Origin: Rhodospirillaceae bacterium
Lineage (GTDB): Bacteria; Pseudomonadota; Alphaproteobacteria; MPNO01; UBA2964
Assembly (NCBI GenBank): GCA_002709075.1
Contig: PAPV01000025.1
Span: 1-38,822, forward strand
Reading direction: 5' to 3'
Length of the DNA: 38,822 nucleotides
Shown here one piece after another: positions 8,285 through 15,401 of this stretch. Numbering within the stretch: the stretch's first letter is position 1; each line of letters opens with the position of its first letter. The notes under the pieces were generated by a model. The model did not search any database. It was not told where the DNA came from and saw only the letters and a program-made list of their open reading frames with translations. A program made the translations under genes and the position numbers.

Positions 8285-9052
8285 ATGCTAGAGTATAAAC
8301 AAATGGTCGAATTCGGAAAACCATATCCTAAAAAGATCTTACAACGCTTATTTTACTTGCAAATGAGTTGTGGCTCAGATCTTAATACTAACGATGCATT
8401 ACAGGAAATGTTAGATTTTTTGTGTATGGCGAGAGGAATAAAGCCAGTGTTTGTTGCAGGTCGCGGCATTGACAATCCATGTTGGGTCTCGGGTATTATA
8501 CAACTCGCACAAGAGTCAGGTTTTTATTTAGAACATGGAAATTTTTGGGATGCCTACGAGTGGCCAGAAGACATTCCTACTTGGTATGTAAAAGACACCT
8601 TGGCCCTCTTGGAACCCTTCAACGCAGTATACATCACTAGGATTAAAAAGATAAAAAATGAGGTAAAAGAAATTTGTTCCCGAAATGGGAAAATCACCAT
8701 GGAAGATGAAGCTCGCCTTCTTGCTTATCCAAAATGCTGTGTGCAGTCACATTATCTCAGATTGGAAGGCTGGTATCGAGCTATACTATCAATTCTTGAT
8801 CGCCATTGTGACGGAAACGAAGTACTTATGCAAAAACTGTTTGCTTCTGAAAAAATACCGCCACCTGAAACGGACGAAGAAAAATTAGTTTTCTCCTCTG
8901 CTTACAATGTGTTTCCAGCAAAATTTGGTAGTTGGAATATGTGTGCAAAATGTCGCAGCATGAAACATTCGCCGTCGGCTCTCCAAATAAAAAAGAACTA
9001 CAATGTCGGCATGTTGATCGGTTCTAAACTGATAGAAATGTTAACAGCTTAA
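8285..9052 (+). CDS. Hypothetical protein with Cys-rich motifs
   Basis: 255-residue soluble protein that I do not recognise. Distinctive points are the motif YPKCCVQSHYLR near residue 149 and WNMCAKCRSMKHSP near residue 220, four cysteines that could bind a metal or an Fe-S cluster together. The YP-x-CC-V element recalls archaeal/bacterial DUF483-type proteins, but that is memory of a pattern, not a match I can test. The start could be ATG 8285 or ATG 8303. It is divergent from the TauD operon and converges on the methyltransferase with only 8 bases between stops. Its place inside the catabolic block suggests a linked role, which remains unproven. Confidence 0.7.
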   Translation: MLEYKQMVEFGKPYPKKILQRLFYLQMSCGSDLNTNDALQEMLDFLCMARGIKPVFVAGRGIDNPCWVSGIIQLAQESGFYLEHGNFWDAYEWPEDIPTWYVKDTLALLEPFNAVYITRIKKIKNEVKEICSRNGKITMEDEARLLAYPKCCVQSHYLRLEGWYRAILSILDRHCDGNEVLMQKLFASEKIPPPETDEEKLVFSSAYNVFPAKFGSWNMCAKCRSMKHSPSALQIKKNYNVGMLIGSKLIEMLTA

Positions 9053-9060
9053 TTAATTTT

Positions 9061-9849
9061 TTAACGACGCCTACCAAAGACAAAATTTGCTGTGGTAAGA
9101 ATCCTTACTCCTTCATTCTCTGCGTTTGACTGGAGCTCTTTTGTTACATACTCGATAACTGTTTCAAGATTATCGTTTTTTAATTTTTGAAAGTCCGATT
9201 CAATAAATGGATCGCTATTTGCAAAAGTTTCCACAAAAAAACGGGATGATAAAAATTTAGTTTCTAAAGTTTTTCTTACAACAGAGACATCCTTGAATCC
9301 ATAGGCCGCTATGCAATCTCCGATTGCTATTGGATCACTTTGTGCAAAAAATTGTTTTAGGTTGGTTGCGTCAACGTTGCATGTTTCTAGCCCTTTAATT
9401 AGTGCATTGTGACCAGGGCACAATTCCTGACGACTAAAAATATTCAGCACCATTCGTCCTCCCGGTTTTAATACTCTATGGCATTCCCGCAGCGCCAAGT
9501 CTCGATTGAACAAAAACTGATATATTTGACTTCCAATCACTGCATCAAACTCTTCGTCCACAAATGGTAGATTTGAAAGTTCAGTTTCAAGCCATTTTAC
9601 AGAACTCTGTGGATCAAGCTTTTGCGCTTTTAAAAGAAGTTTGGCTTCGCAATCGACTCCATAAACAGAACCATTAGCTCCTGATAATTTAGCCGCATAA
9701 CGCGCAGCTTCTCCCGTGCCACAGCCAATATCAAGTATGCTCTCATTTTTTTGTACCTGAGTATGTTTAACCATCTTTTCCGACCAAGGGCCATAGAAAT
9801 TCGAAAATACAATATTTTGGCAGGATTCTGCGGACTCTAAATCGAACAT
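9061..9849 (-). CDS. Class I SAM-dependent methyltransferase
   Basis: 262-residue methyltransferase of the UbiE/type-11 kind. Motif I is ILDIGCGTGEAARYA (about residues 38-52), the acidic residue that binds the SAM ribose is in VYGVDCEAK, and the later motif LKPGGRMVLNIFSR is present. The methyl acceptor cannot be told from sequence; small molecules or quinone-like compounds are common for this group. It is the last gene of the minus-strand run that begins with UbiD at 15126, 72 bases after the DHDPS-like gene. In this setting O-methylation of a phenolic intermediate, or of a toxic by-product, is a reasonable guess. Confidence 0.88.
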   Translation of the reverse strand: MFDLESAESCQNIVFSNFYGPWSEKMVKHTQVQKNESILDIGCGTGEAARYAAKLSGANGSVYGVDCEAKLLLKAQKLDPQSSVKWLETELSNLPFVDEEFDAVIGSQIYQFLFNRDLALRECHRVLKPGGRMVLNIFSRQELCPGHNALIKGLETCNVDATNLKQFFAQSDPIAIGDCIAAYGFKDVSVVRKTLETKFLSSRFFVETFANSDPFIESDFQKLKNDNLETVIEYVTKELQSNAENEGVRILTTANFVFGRRR

Positions 9850-9921
9850 TATGTAACCTCTATCAAAATTTAAATAACCTTGTGAGTGTTAGAGCTAATG
9901 AAGTTTGCTTTTAAAGCATAT

Positions 9922-10848
9922 TCAGACCATGTATTTTTTAATACGGGCTTTGTGCTCTTCTTCGAAAAGATAGGTTTTTTTGAGAAGGTCTTTCAACTCT
10001 ATGAGTTGGCTCCCTTCCACAGCTTTAAAAGGCGGATAAGGCTTACCTATTGGTAGCCCAATAATTTCCATTGCCGCTTTGAGTGCAGGGGTTAGGCCAA
10101 AATTCATCCAACATGCTGGGAAGAGACTGAATTGTTTCTGAAGCCTGCATGCTTCTTCATATCTTTTATCTTTAAACGCAATGATTAGAGCGTTTGCGAT
10201 ATAGGCAATTGGCGGGGGCATTGTTGCGCCGGATCCCCCAATAGATATCGACGCTAAAAGCATTTGCACAGTAGTAAAATAATGCGCATAGCCAGAATTA
10301 TCGATTTCTTCGATTAATCGGGCACATCTGGATAGATCGCGCGAACTCTCTTTGACCCATTTAATTTGGTTCATTTTAGCAAGTTCAATTGTCCAAAGTG
10401 GGCTCACTTCACAACCAGGACCAGGATTAAGGTACAGCATAATGGGAAGATCTATCTCAATTGCAATAGCATCGTAATAAGCCATAAGATCTTCTAATGT
10501 AGGCGTACCTCCAAAGGGTCGGAGCGGAGCAAGAATCTGCACCCCTGCAGCTCCAAGTTTTTGCGCTTTGCAGGAGAGCTTTATTGCAATATCAACATTA
10601 GAATGAGAAACCCCAACGATAACAGGAACACGATTGTTTACGAACTCGATAGTCCTTCTGATTAATTCACACCGTGATTCGTATGTAAGGTATTGGTATT
10701 CTGTTGCTTCCACACCAGCAGCCGACACCATTGCAGCGTTACATTCTTCAACAATGTAGTCTACTTCACGTTCAAGGGTGGAATAATCAACTGAACGATC
10801 ATCTAAAAAAGGCGTCAGCGGAGGAACAATTAGGCCTGGTAAATTCAT
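9922..10848 (-). CDS. DHDPS/NAL-family lyase (dihydrodipicolinate synthase-like), copy 1
   Basis: 308-residue (beta/alpha)8 Schiff-base lyase of the DapA family. The Schiff-base Lys is in IKWVKESSRDLS and the catalytic Tyr in LPIMLYLNPGPG. ATG 10848 is chosen because AGAGA stands 7 bases upstream and the protein then begins with the family pattern MNLPGLIVPPLTPF; Met codons at 10863 and 10890 lack ribosome sites. It probably does not serve lysine synthesis: two divergent copies lie together among catabolic genes. Members of this family include aldolases of aromatic degradation (for example hydroxybenzylidenepyruvate hydratase-aldolases) and sugar-acid lyases, usually using or releasing pyruvate. 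Confidence 0.87.
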   Translation of the reverse strand: MNLPGLIVPPLTPFLDDRSVDYSTLEREVDYIVEECNAAMVSAAGVEATEYQYLTYESRCELIRRTIEFVNNRVPVIVGVSHSNVDIAIKLSCKAQKLGAAGVQILAPLRPFGGTPTLEDLMAYYDAIAIEIDLPIMLYLNPGPGCEVSPLWTIELAKMNQIKWVKESSRDLSRCARLIEEIDNSGYAHYFTTVQMLLASISIGGSGATMPPPIAYIANALIIAFKDKRYEEACRLQKQFSLFPACWMNFGLTPALKAAMEIIGLPIGKPYPPFKAVEGSQLIELKDLLKKTYLFEEEHKARIKKYMV

Positions 10849-10923
10849 GATAGTTTCTCTCATCAATTTTATTCTATTTTTGCGTTGCAAATTGATTCTT
10901 CATTAGTGGGTATCTACGACCAT

Positions 10924-10943
10924 AATTTCTGTATCTAGAAATT
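10924..10943. repeat. Inverted repeat between the two DHDPS-like genes
   Basis: AATTTCT (10924-10930) and AGAAATT (10937-10943) form perfect 7-base arms around 6 bases. The repeat sits in the gap of over 100 bases separating the two lyase genes, upstream of the 10848 gene on the minus strand. It could be an operator or a small RNA hairpin. AT-rich repeats of this size also arise by chance. Confidence 0.25.
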
Positions 10944-10991
10944 TTACTCAAGAGCTTTGTTATCACTTAAAGAGTAATGTTTGTGGCAAGA

Positions 10992-11864
10992 TTAAATTAA
11001 TTCGGCCCTGGATAAAACTTTGTCAAGCCGCGCCCGCAGTTTCTTATCTGCAGCAACCATCGGAAGACGATGTTCATTATGAGGAATAATTCCGATCCGT
11101 TTCATCATGTATTTCATCGGAATGGGGTTTGTATCATAGAAAACTGCCTGATTGATTTCAAAGAGTTCGTAGTGAATTCTTTTAGCTAATTTTAAGTTCC
11201 CCTTCCAAATAGAATCACATAATTTAACAAGTTTTTGTGGCATTAAATTTCCAACTGCGTTCATTAGTCCACATGCTCCAACAGACATCATAGGATATGA
11301 CAAATCTTCCAAACCCACGAATATTCGGAAATCAGACCCGAAATGTTCAATGCACTTGGAAACAAAGCCAATATCATCAACGGCGTGTTTCATACCTACA
11401 AAATTTGGACAATTTTTACTGATTTGATCAAGTGTTTCCAAAGAAACACTGACCGCAGCTCGGCCAGGTATATGATAAATCATCCATGGAAGCGTGATGT
11501 GTTTGCCAACTTCTGTATAGTAATTTACTAGGCCGCGTTGTGGGGGGCGGATATAATAAGGGGTTACAATCAGAAGTGCGTCAGCGCCAGATCTCTCAGC
11601 ATGAGTGGATAGTGCAATTGTTTCTTCAAGACTTTGCGAACCGGTAGCTGCAACTACAGGTATTTTTTTGTTGGCAGCTTCCACAGCGACATCTACACAT
11701 TTATTGCGTTCATTAACAGTCAAAGTAGATGGCTCAGAAGTGGTGCCAGTAACTAGAACACCATGTGAACCATTCTTAATTTGGAATTCAACTAATTCAG
11801 CATAAACCTTATAATCCACCGTATTTTTGTAAAAAGGTGTTATGAGGGGCGGAATAGAACCCAT
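10992..11864 (-). CDS. DHDPS/NAL-family lyase (dihydrodipicolinate synthase-like), copy 2
   Basis: 290-residue Schiff-base lyase. It carries the substrate loop VTGTTSEPSTLT, catalytic Tyr in WMIYHIPGRAA and Schiff-base Lys in FVGMKHAVDD, so it should be active. It is closer to true DapA than the neighbouring copy (GTTSE loop and YxIPGR), yet its location after a bicupin dioxygenase and before another lyase argues for a catabolic aldolase or decarboxylating lyase. ATG 11864 gives the family N-terminus MGSIPPLITPF; an in-frame ATG at 11891 directly abuts the cupin stop and could be used through coupled translation, adding nine residues. Neither has a strong ribosome site. Confidence 0.87.
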   Translation of the reverse strand: MGSIPPLITPFYKNTVDYKVYAELVEFQIKNGSHGVLVTGTTSEPSTLTVNERNKCVDVAVEAANKKIPVVAATGSQSLEETIALSTHAERSGADALLIVTPYYIRPPQRGLVNYYTEVGKHITLPWMIYHIPGRAAVSVSLETLDQISKNCPNFVGMKHAVDDIGFVSKCIEHFGSDFRIFVGLEDLSYPMMSVGACGLMNAVGNLMPQKLVKLCDSIWKGNLKLAKRIHYELFEINQAVFYDTNPIPMKYMMKRIGIIPHNEHRLPMVAADKKLRARLDKVLSRAELI

Positions 11865-11891
11865 TAGTGTTTCTGTTTTTAGACATAGCAT

Positions 11892-13013
11892 TTAGGTCGC
11901 AACTTTTGATCTATTTGTATTGAAGCCGGTTTCTGCACCCAAAACACTCCAAGGCTCCTTCAAATCCTCTTGCCAAAGAAGAGACTCCATAACGATATTT
12001 AGTGGTTGGTCCTGTATTGTTAGCTCATATACAGGTTCATTCCCCGTCGAAGCGTGGTTATGTATTCCCCAACCTGGTGCAGTCAATAGTAAATCCCCCG
12101 ATTGCCACTCGTACACCTTACCTTCCACTGTTGATCTACCTTGTCCACCAAAGATGTAATTCATTGCTGCAGAAACATGTCTATGCGGTTTATCAACTAT
12201 TCCTGGTGGTCTAACAGTAATGGTTGCAAAAAAATTTGGCGTGGTGCCGTTTGTGCGTCCCGTCATCGGATTCCACAAAAGATACAGTCTGCGACCGACA
12301 TAATCCGACCCTAGTGCTGTAAGTTTGTCGAGTTCTTTTTTTACTTTTTTCCATGGCCAATGAAGCGCTTTTGACTCGACAGACTCCGGCGAAACGAGGA
12401 TTTCATAGGGCATCAACCAAGCACCTTGTTTAGTTAGTTGAAAAGTACCGTACGGGCTTTTCCTTTTGGAATCATCACAACCATCCGTATTCGGGTCCGA
12501 GGTTTTTTCAACATCCGTTGTATTATCGGATGGATTTTCTTCGACAATATGTACATTCATTTTCTCAAGAAGAGGTGCGTTAGTATAAGTCAATCTTGCT
12601 TGAATATCATCCGTATGATTTGCATGAACGTATGTCTGCATAGACGGGAAATTCCACAAATCATATTGTTCAAAATCAATACGTTGTCCTCCAACGATAG
12701 AATGACCTTCGCCTTCTATGCAGAAATTTACCTGGGTGGAGTTATGCCGAATAGGCGCTGTTTGTTCGCCAGGGTTTAACACCTCTAAAATTGGCCGAAT
12801 GCCGGGAGCAAGTCCGAGGCCAGGCCCTAATTTGTGGGAGTCTGGATGTACAATCCACGATTGGCGGCGACCATTATTGGGTGTGGGTAATTTCGAAAGT
12901 CTCTCTATTTCAGCCCGAAAATCGGCACCCTTTATTATAGCAGGCTCCCAAAGTTCAGGCTGTGGTTCAGTGAGACCAGAACGATCCAGAAAGATTGCCT
13001 TTTGTTCAGACAT
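11892..13013 (-). CDS. Bicupin, gentisate 1,2-dioxygenase-like
   Basis: 373-residue two-cupin protein resembling gentisate and related ring-cleaving dioxygenases. The C-terminal cupin has the metal-ligand pattern in KPHRHVSAAMNYIFGG and GWGIHNHAS. The N-terminal cupin has PIRHNSTQVNFCIEGEG and a later His-rich turn (VHANHTDD). Between them lies an unusual acidic, low-complexity linker (about residues 175-205, rich in Asp, Asn, Thr). The start is ATG 13013, with a clear GGAG 7 bases upstream; the longer frame to 13064 has no support. Ring cleavage of a hydroxylated aromatic acid is the family role, but the exact substrate is open. It is followed immediately by the DHDPS-like gene and preceded by the MarR gene, so autoregulated control of this unit is likely. 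Confidence 0.83.
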   Translation of the reverse strand: MSEQKAIFLDRSGLTEPQPELWEPAIIKGADFRAEIERLSKLPTPNNGRRQSWIVHPDSHKLGPGLGLAPGIRPILEVLNPGEQTAPIRHNSTQVNFCIEGEGHSIVGGQRIDFEQYDLWNFPSMQTYVHANHTDDIQARLTYTNAPLLEKMNVHIVEENPSDNTTDVEKTSDPNTDGCDDSKRKSPYGTFQLTKQGAWLMPYEILVSPESVESKALHWPWKKVKKELDKLTALGSDYVGRRLYLLWNPMTGRTNGTTPNFFATITVRPPGIVDKPHRHVSAAMNYIFGGQGRSTVEGKVYEWQSGDLLLTAPGWGIHNHASTGNEPVYELTIQDQPLNIVMESLLWQEDLKEPWSVLGAETGFNTNRSKVAT

Positions 13014-13220
13014 GTTACAACTCCGCCGAAAAAATAGGTTTAAAACAAAAAATAAACCGTACAATTTTGTAAGACCCTAATAATTAATCTTACCCTCAGT
13101 CAAGTGAGGCTAGGGTTAAATTACATTTGTTAAGCATCAACACCCTCGGGAGCCTTAAAAAGCTGATGCCTAAAAAAACGTTTTATTGTGCAAAGCGGGC
13201 GGAGGGTAAACCATCATATT

Positions 13221-13232
13221 TGTTCTAGAACA
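13221..13232. promoter_or_regulatory. Perfect 12-base palindrome upstream of the cupin gene, possible operator
   Basis: TGTTCTAGAACA is a perfect palindrome located between the MarR stop (13244) and the cupin start (13013), in a 230-base gap that probably holds the cupin promoter on the minus strand. MarR proteins bind AT-rich palindromes of about this size near the genes they control. About nine perfect 12-base palindromes are expected by chance in a window this long, so position is the only real support. The same gap holds an inverted GCATCA/TGATGC pair near 13134-13178. Confidence 0.3.
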
Positions 13233-13243
13233 TTGTTGTTTGT

Positions 13244-13726
13244 CTAACTAGAATTTACGTCCGCATCCAGATTTGTTTTCATTGCACGCATAAGCCGTTT
13301 AACCTCTTTTAAATCATGATCAGAAAAACCATTGGTCGCTATCTCATTGATACCAATTGCCATATTGAGAAGTTCATTTTTTAGTTCCCTTCCTTTTTGA
13401 GTTGGGAAAACATTTATGGTACGACGGTCTTTTTTGTTTCTTATTCTTTGAACTAAACCATTTTTTTCAAGTAGGCGAAGAGCACTCGCGGTCGTGGGTT
13501 CGGTGGTCCCTACTCGTTTACTTAATTGGCGTTGGCTTAAACCCTCCTCGACCCATAGAGCCCGCATGAAATAATATTGGCCTAACGTCATTCGATAAAC
13601 GGACAATCTTTGGCGCAATGCATTACCCACAGCGATATTAGTTTCGCGTACAATAAATCCGGGACTTTCGTTTGGATCTAACCAAATATCGTCCATTCTT
13701 TTAGTTGCCGTAATTGTTTCTTTCAC
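13244..13726 (-). CDS. MarR-family transcriptional regulator
   Basis: 160-residue MarR/SlyA-type winged-helix repressor. The DNA-binding part is visible at about residues 60-125: the recognition helix region LSQRQLSKRVGTTEPTTASA, then LEKNGLVQRIRNKKDRR, the wing with its conserved Asp-Arg pair, flanked by dimerisation helices. MarR proteins commonly sense small aromatic acids, which fits the neighbours. The start is GTG at 13726, whose first base is the last base of the UbiD stop TAG, so translation is coupled; an internal ATG at 13696 is the alternative. Being cotranscribed with UbiD and just upstream of the cupin gene, it is the obvious candidate local regulator of the whole block. Confidence 0.9.
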   Translation of the reverse strand: MKETITATKRMDDIWLDPNESPGFIVRETNIAVGNALRQRLSVYRMTLGQYYFMRALWVEEGLSQRQLSKRVGTTEPTTASALRLLEKNGLVQRIRNKKDRRTINVFPTQKGRELKNELLNMAIGINEIATNGFSDHDLKEVKRLMRAMKTNLDADVNSS

Positions 13727-15126
13727 TAGATGAAATCCTCCAGACTGACGCTGTCGAAGTTCTTCGGCATAGCTTGTAAGAATTTTGACCGCTCTTCAGG
13801 ATGACTAGTCGGTGGACGGGTAGCATCAATAAGTGTTTTAGTCCCAATGCGGTACATTGCGCTCATTCCGGGTACAATATCTGAAACATTATCAAGTGAC
13901 CAAATACGGGTGTTAGGTATCTTTATTACATCTACCTCTGCATGCACGCGAGTGGTCATTGACCAGAATACCTGCCGCAGGTCAGACGGGTCAACATCCT
14001 CATCAACTGCAATAGCTAGCTTGGGATGCATATACGGGCTAGAGAGCGCTGCCATAAGAGCCGTTTTTGCTTGTCCTTTAACTTTGGGTCTTAGTTTAAG
14101 GACAACAGCCATTAGCCCGGAAACACCAAGACAGCGAATGTCGATTATATCCATCCCACCTTCAACCCTTGATAAATGTTCATGAAGTGCTGCTTCTATA
14201 CAAGTCCCAGTAATTGACTGGGGATCACCCATTGGAGCCCCAGAGTGCATACCATAAAATATTGGTTTTTTTCGGTGTGTGATACACGAGAGTTCAAATA
14301 TTTCGGTTGAACCCTCCATCGCATATCCTCCTGTAACCTCCCCAAAGGGTCCTTCAGGGGTCATGGCATCTGGAAGAATTTTCCCCTCTAAAATAATCTC
14401 CGCTTCGGCTGGAACCTTGATATCGCAGGTCTCACATTTTACCAGTTTTATTGGCTCGTTGATCAACCCACCAGCTATAGCCAGTTCGTCGGTTCCAAAA
14501 TTTGTGGTGAAACCTGAAGCAAAAAGAATCGCAGGGTGTGTTCCAATAACAATTGCTACAGGCATTGCCTCTCCTCGTTTTTGGTATTTGCGATAAATAC
14601 GTTGAGTATGTCGGGGGCAAATTAGAAAACCAGTGCGATCTGAAGCTAAAATTTGTTGTCTATGATATGAGATGTTTCTTTTTCCTGTTTCCGGGTCTGT
14701 TACAACTGCCATTCCTGAAGCTATATATGGGCTTGGGTCTAACTCGGAGGTCCACATGGCCGGAATACTATTTAGATTTGCTTGTTTTTCTTTAAGCACA
14801 ATCTCTTTTACGGGAGCATCAGTATGCTTGACGTAGATAGGATCTATTGGGGTTTGGATCCGCGCAATCAATTGTTGCAACAAATTATCTTCGGAGACGT
14901 TTAACCCAAGTGCCCACTTTCGTCTGTCTGTAACAATCTGACTGCATAGTTGCCAGTTGGGAAACCCTTTGAGATTTGTAAAAAGACTGGATTTTCCTAA
15001 CTGATCATAGGTTTTCCAACCGATTGCCGACACATTTTCCGCCGGATCAGTCTCGCTCTCAATGCGGATTAGTTCCCCTTGTTGCTCAAGCTTACTTATG
15101 TGCTCACGAAGCGATTGGCCGCTCAT
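13726..15126 (-). CDS. UbiD-family prFMN-dependent (de)carboxylase, second copy
   Basis: 466-residue UbiD-family enzyme. The Asn-x4-Arg pair is in RNISYHRQQ, the metal-side Glu in AEIILEGKI, and both Glu of EGPFGEVTGGYA are present, so it should be catalytically competent. It is clearly not a duplicate of the 3103-4584 gene, sharing little beyond the motifs. ATG 15126 is chosen because the protein then begins MSGQSLREHISKLEQQGEL, the standard family opening; the frame extends to 15225 but that extension is Cys/Ile-rich and unlike UbiD. It is the first gene of the minus-strand run, coupled to marR. The UbiD plus bicupin dioxygenase arrangement suggests decarboxylation followed or preceded by ring cleavage. 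Confidence 0.89.
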   Translation of the reverse strand: MSGQSLREHISKLEQQGELIRIESETDPAENVSAIGWKTYDQLGKSSLFTNLKGFPNWQLCSQIVTDRRKWALGLNVSEDNLLQQLIARIQTPIDPIYVKHTDAPVKEIVLKEKQANLNSIPAMWTSELDPSPYIASGMAVVTDPETGKRNISYHRQQILASDRTGFLICPRHTQRIYRKYQKRGEAMPVAIVIGTHPAILFASGFTTNFGTDELAIAGGLINEPIKLVKCETCDIKVPAEAEIILEGKILPDAMTPEGPFGEVTGGYAMEGSTEIFELSCITHRKKPIFYGMHSGAPMGDPQSITGTCIEAALHEHLSRVEGGMDIIDIRCLGVSGLMAVVLKLRPKVKGQAKTALMAALSSPYMHPKLAIAVDEDVDPSDLRQVFWSMTTRVHAEVDVIKIPNTRIWSLDNVSDIVPGMSAMYRIGTKTLIDATRPPTSHPEERSKFLQAMPKNFDSVSLEDFI

Positions 15127-15401
15127 AATCTTTTCAATTCCGTTAAAGTTACTGTATATTGTCTTCAGTTGGCCAATTGCGCAACAGATTCGGCCTAAAT
15201 TACTAATTCTTATTCTGAGTGGCAATAAAATGATAGTGAATTAAACTTAATTTTCACCAATTTTCCACGACTTATGTTTGGTCAACACGTGCAAAAACGC
15301 AAATCAGGTGTAAAGTGGCAGGACCTCTTCATTGAGAGTTCAACTATGCTTTGCTATAAGTCGAAAAATTATTCGATCGATAATATGCTGTAGTAATATT
15401 A
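15127..15401. promoter_or_regulatory. Divergent intergenic region between UbiD and aminotransferase
   Basis: A 275-base stretch separating two divergently transcribed genes, so it must hold the promoters of both the UbiD-marR unit (minus) and the aminotransferase (plus). It is AT-rich with the small palindrome TCGATCGA at 15374-15381. No RNA gene and no further convincing frame are visible; I could not pick promoter boxes with confidence. Confidence 0.45.

Noticed and set aside
12438-12779. Plus-strand frame of 113 codons across the cupin gene
   Set aside because: It is antisense to a cupin with clear motifs, has no ribosome site and reads as unnatural composition; a shadow frame.
13134-13178. 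Inverted GCATCA/TGATGC pair followed by an A run, as a terminator of the UbiD-marR unit
   Set aside because: The loop is over 30 bases and on the relevant minus strand it is not followed by a T run, so it does not look like an intrinsic terminator.
13726-15126. Housekeeping ubiquinone-pathway UbiD as identity of the second decarboxylase
   Set aside because: Coupling to marR and neighbouring bicupin and lyase genes favour a catabolic member; the sequence does not specify the ubiquinone enzyme.
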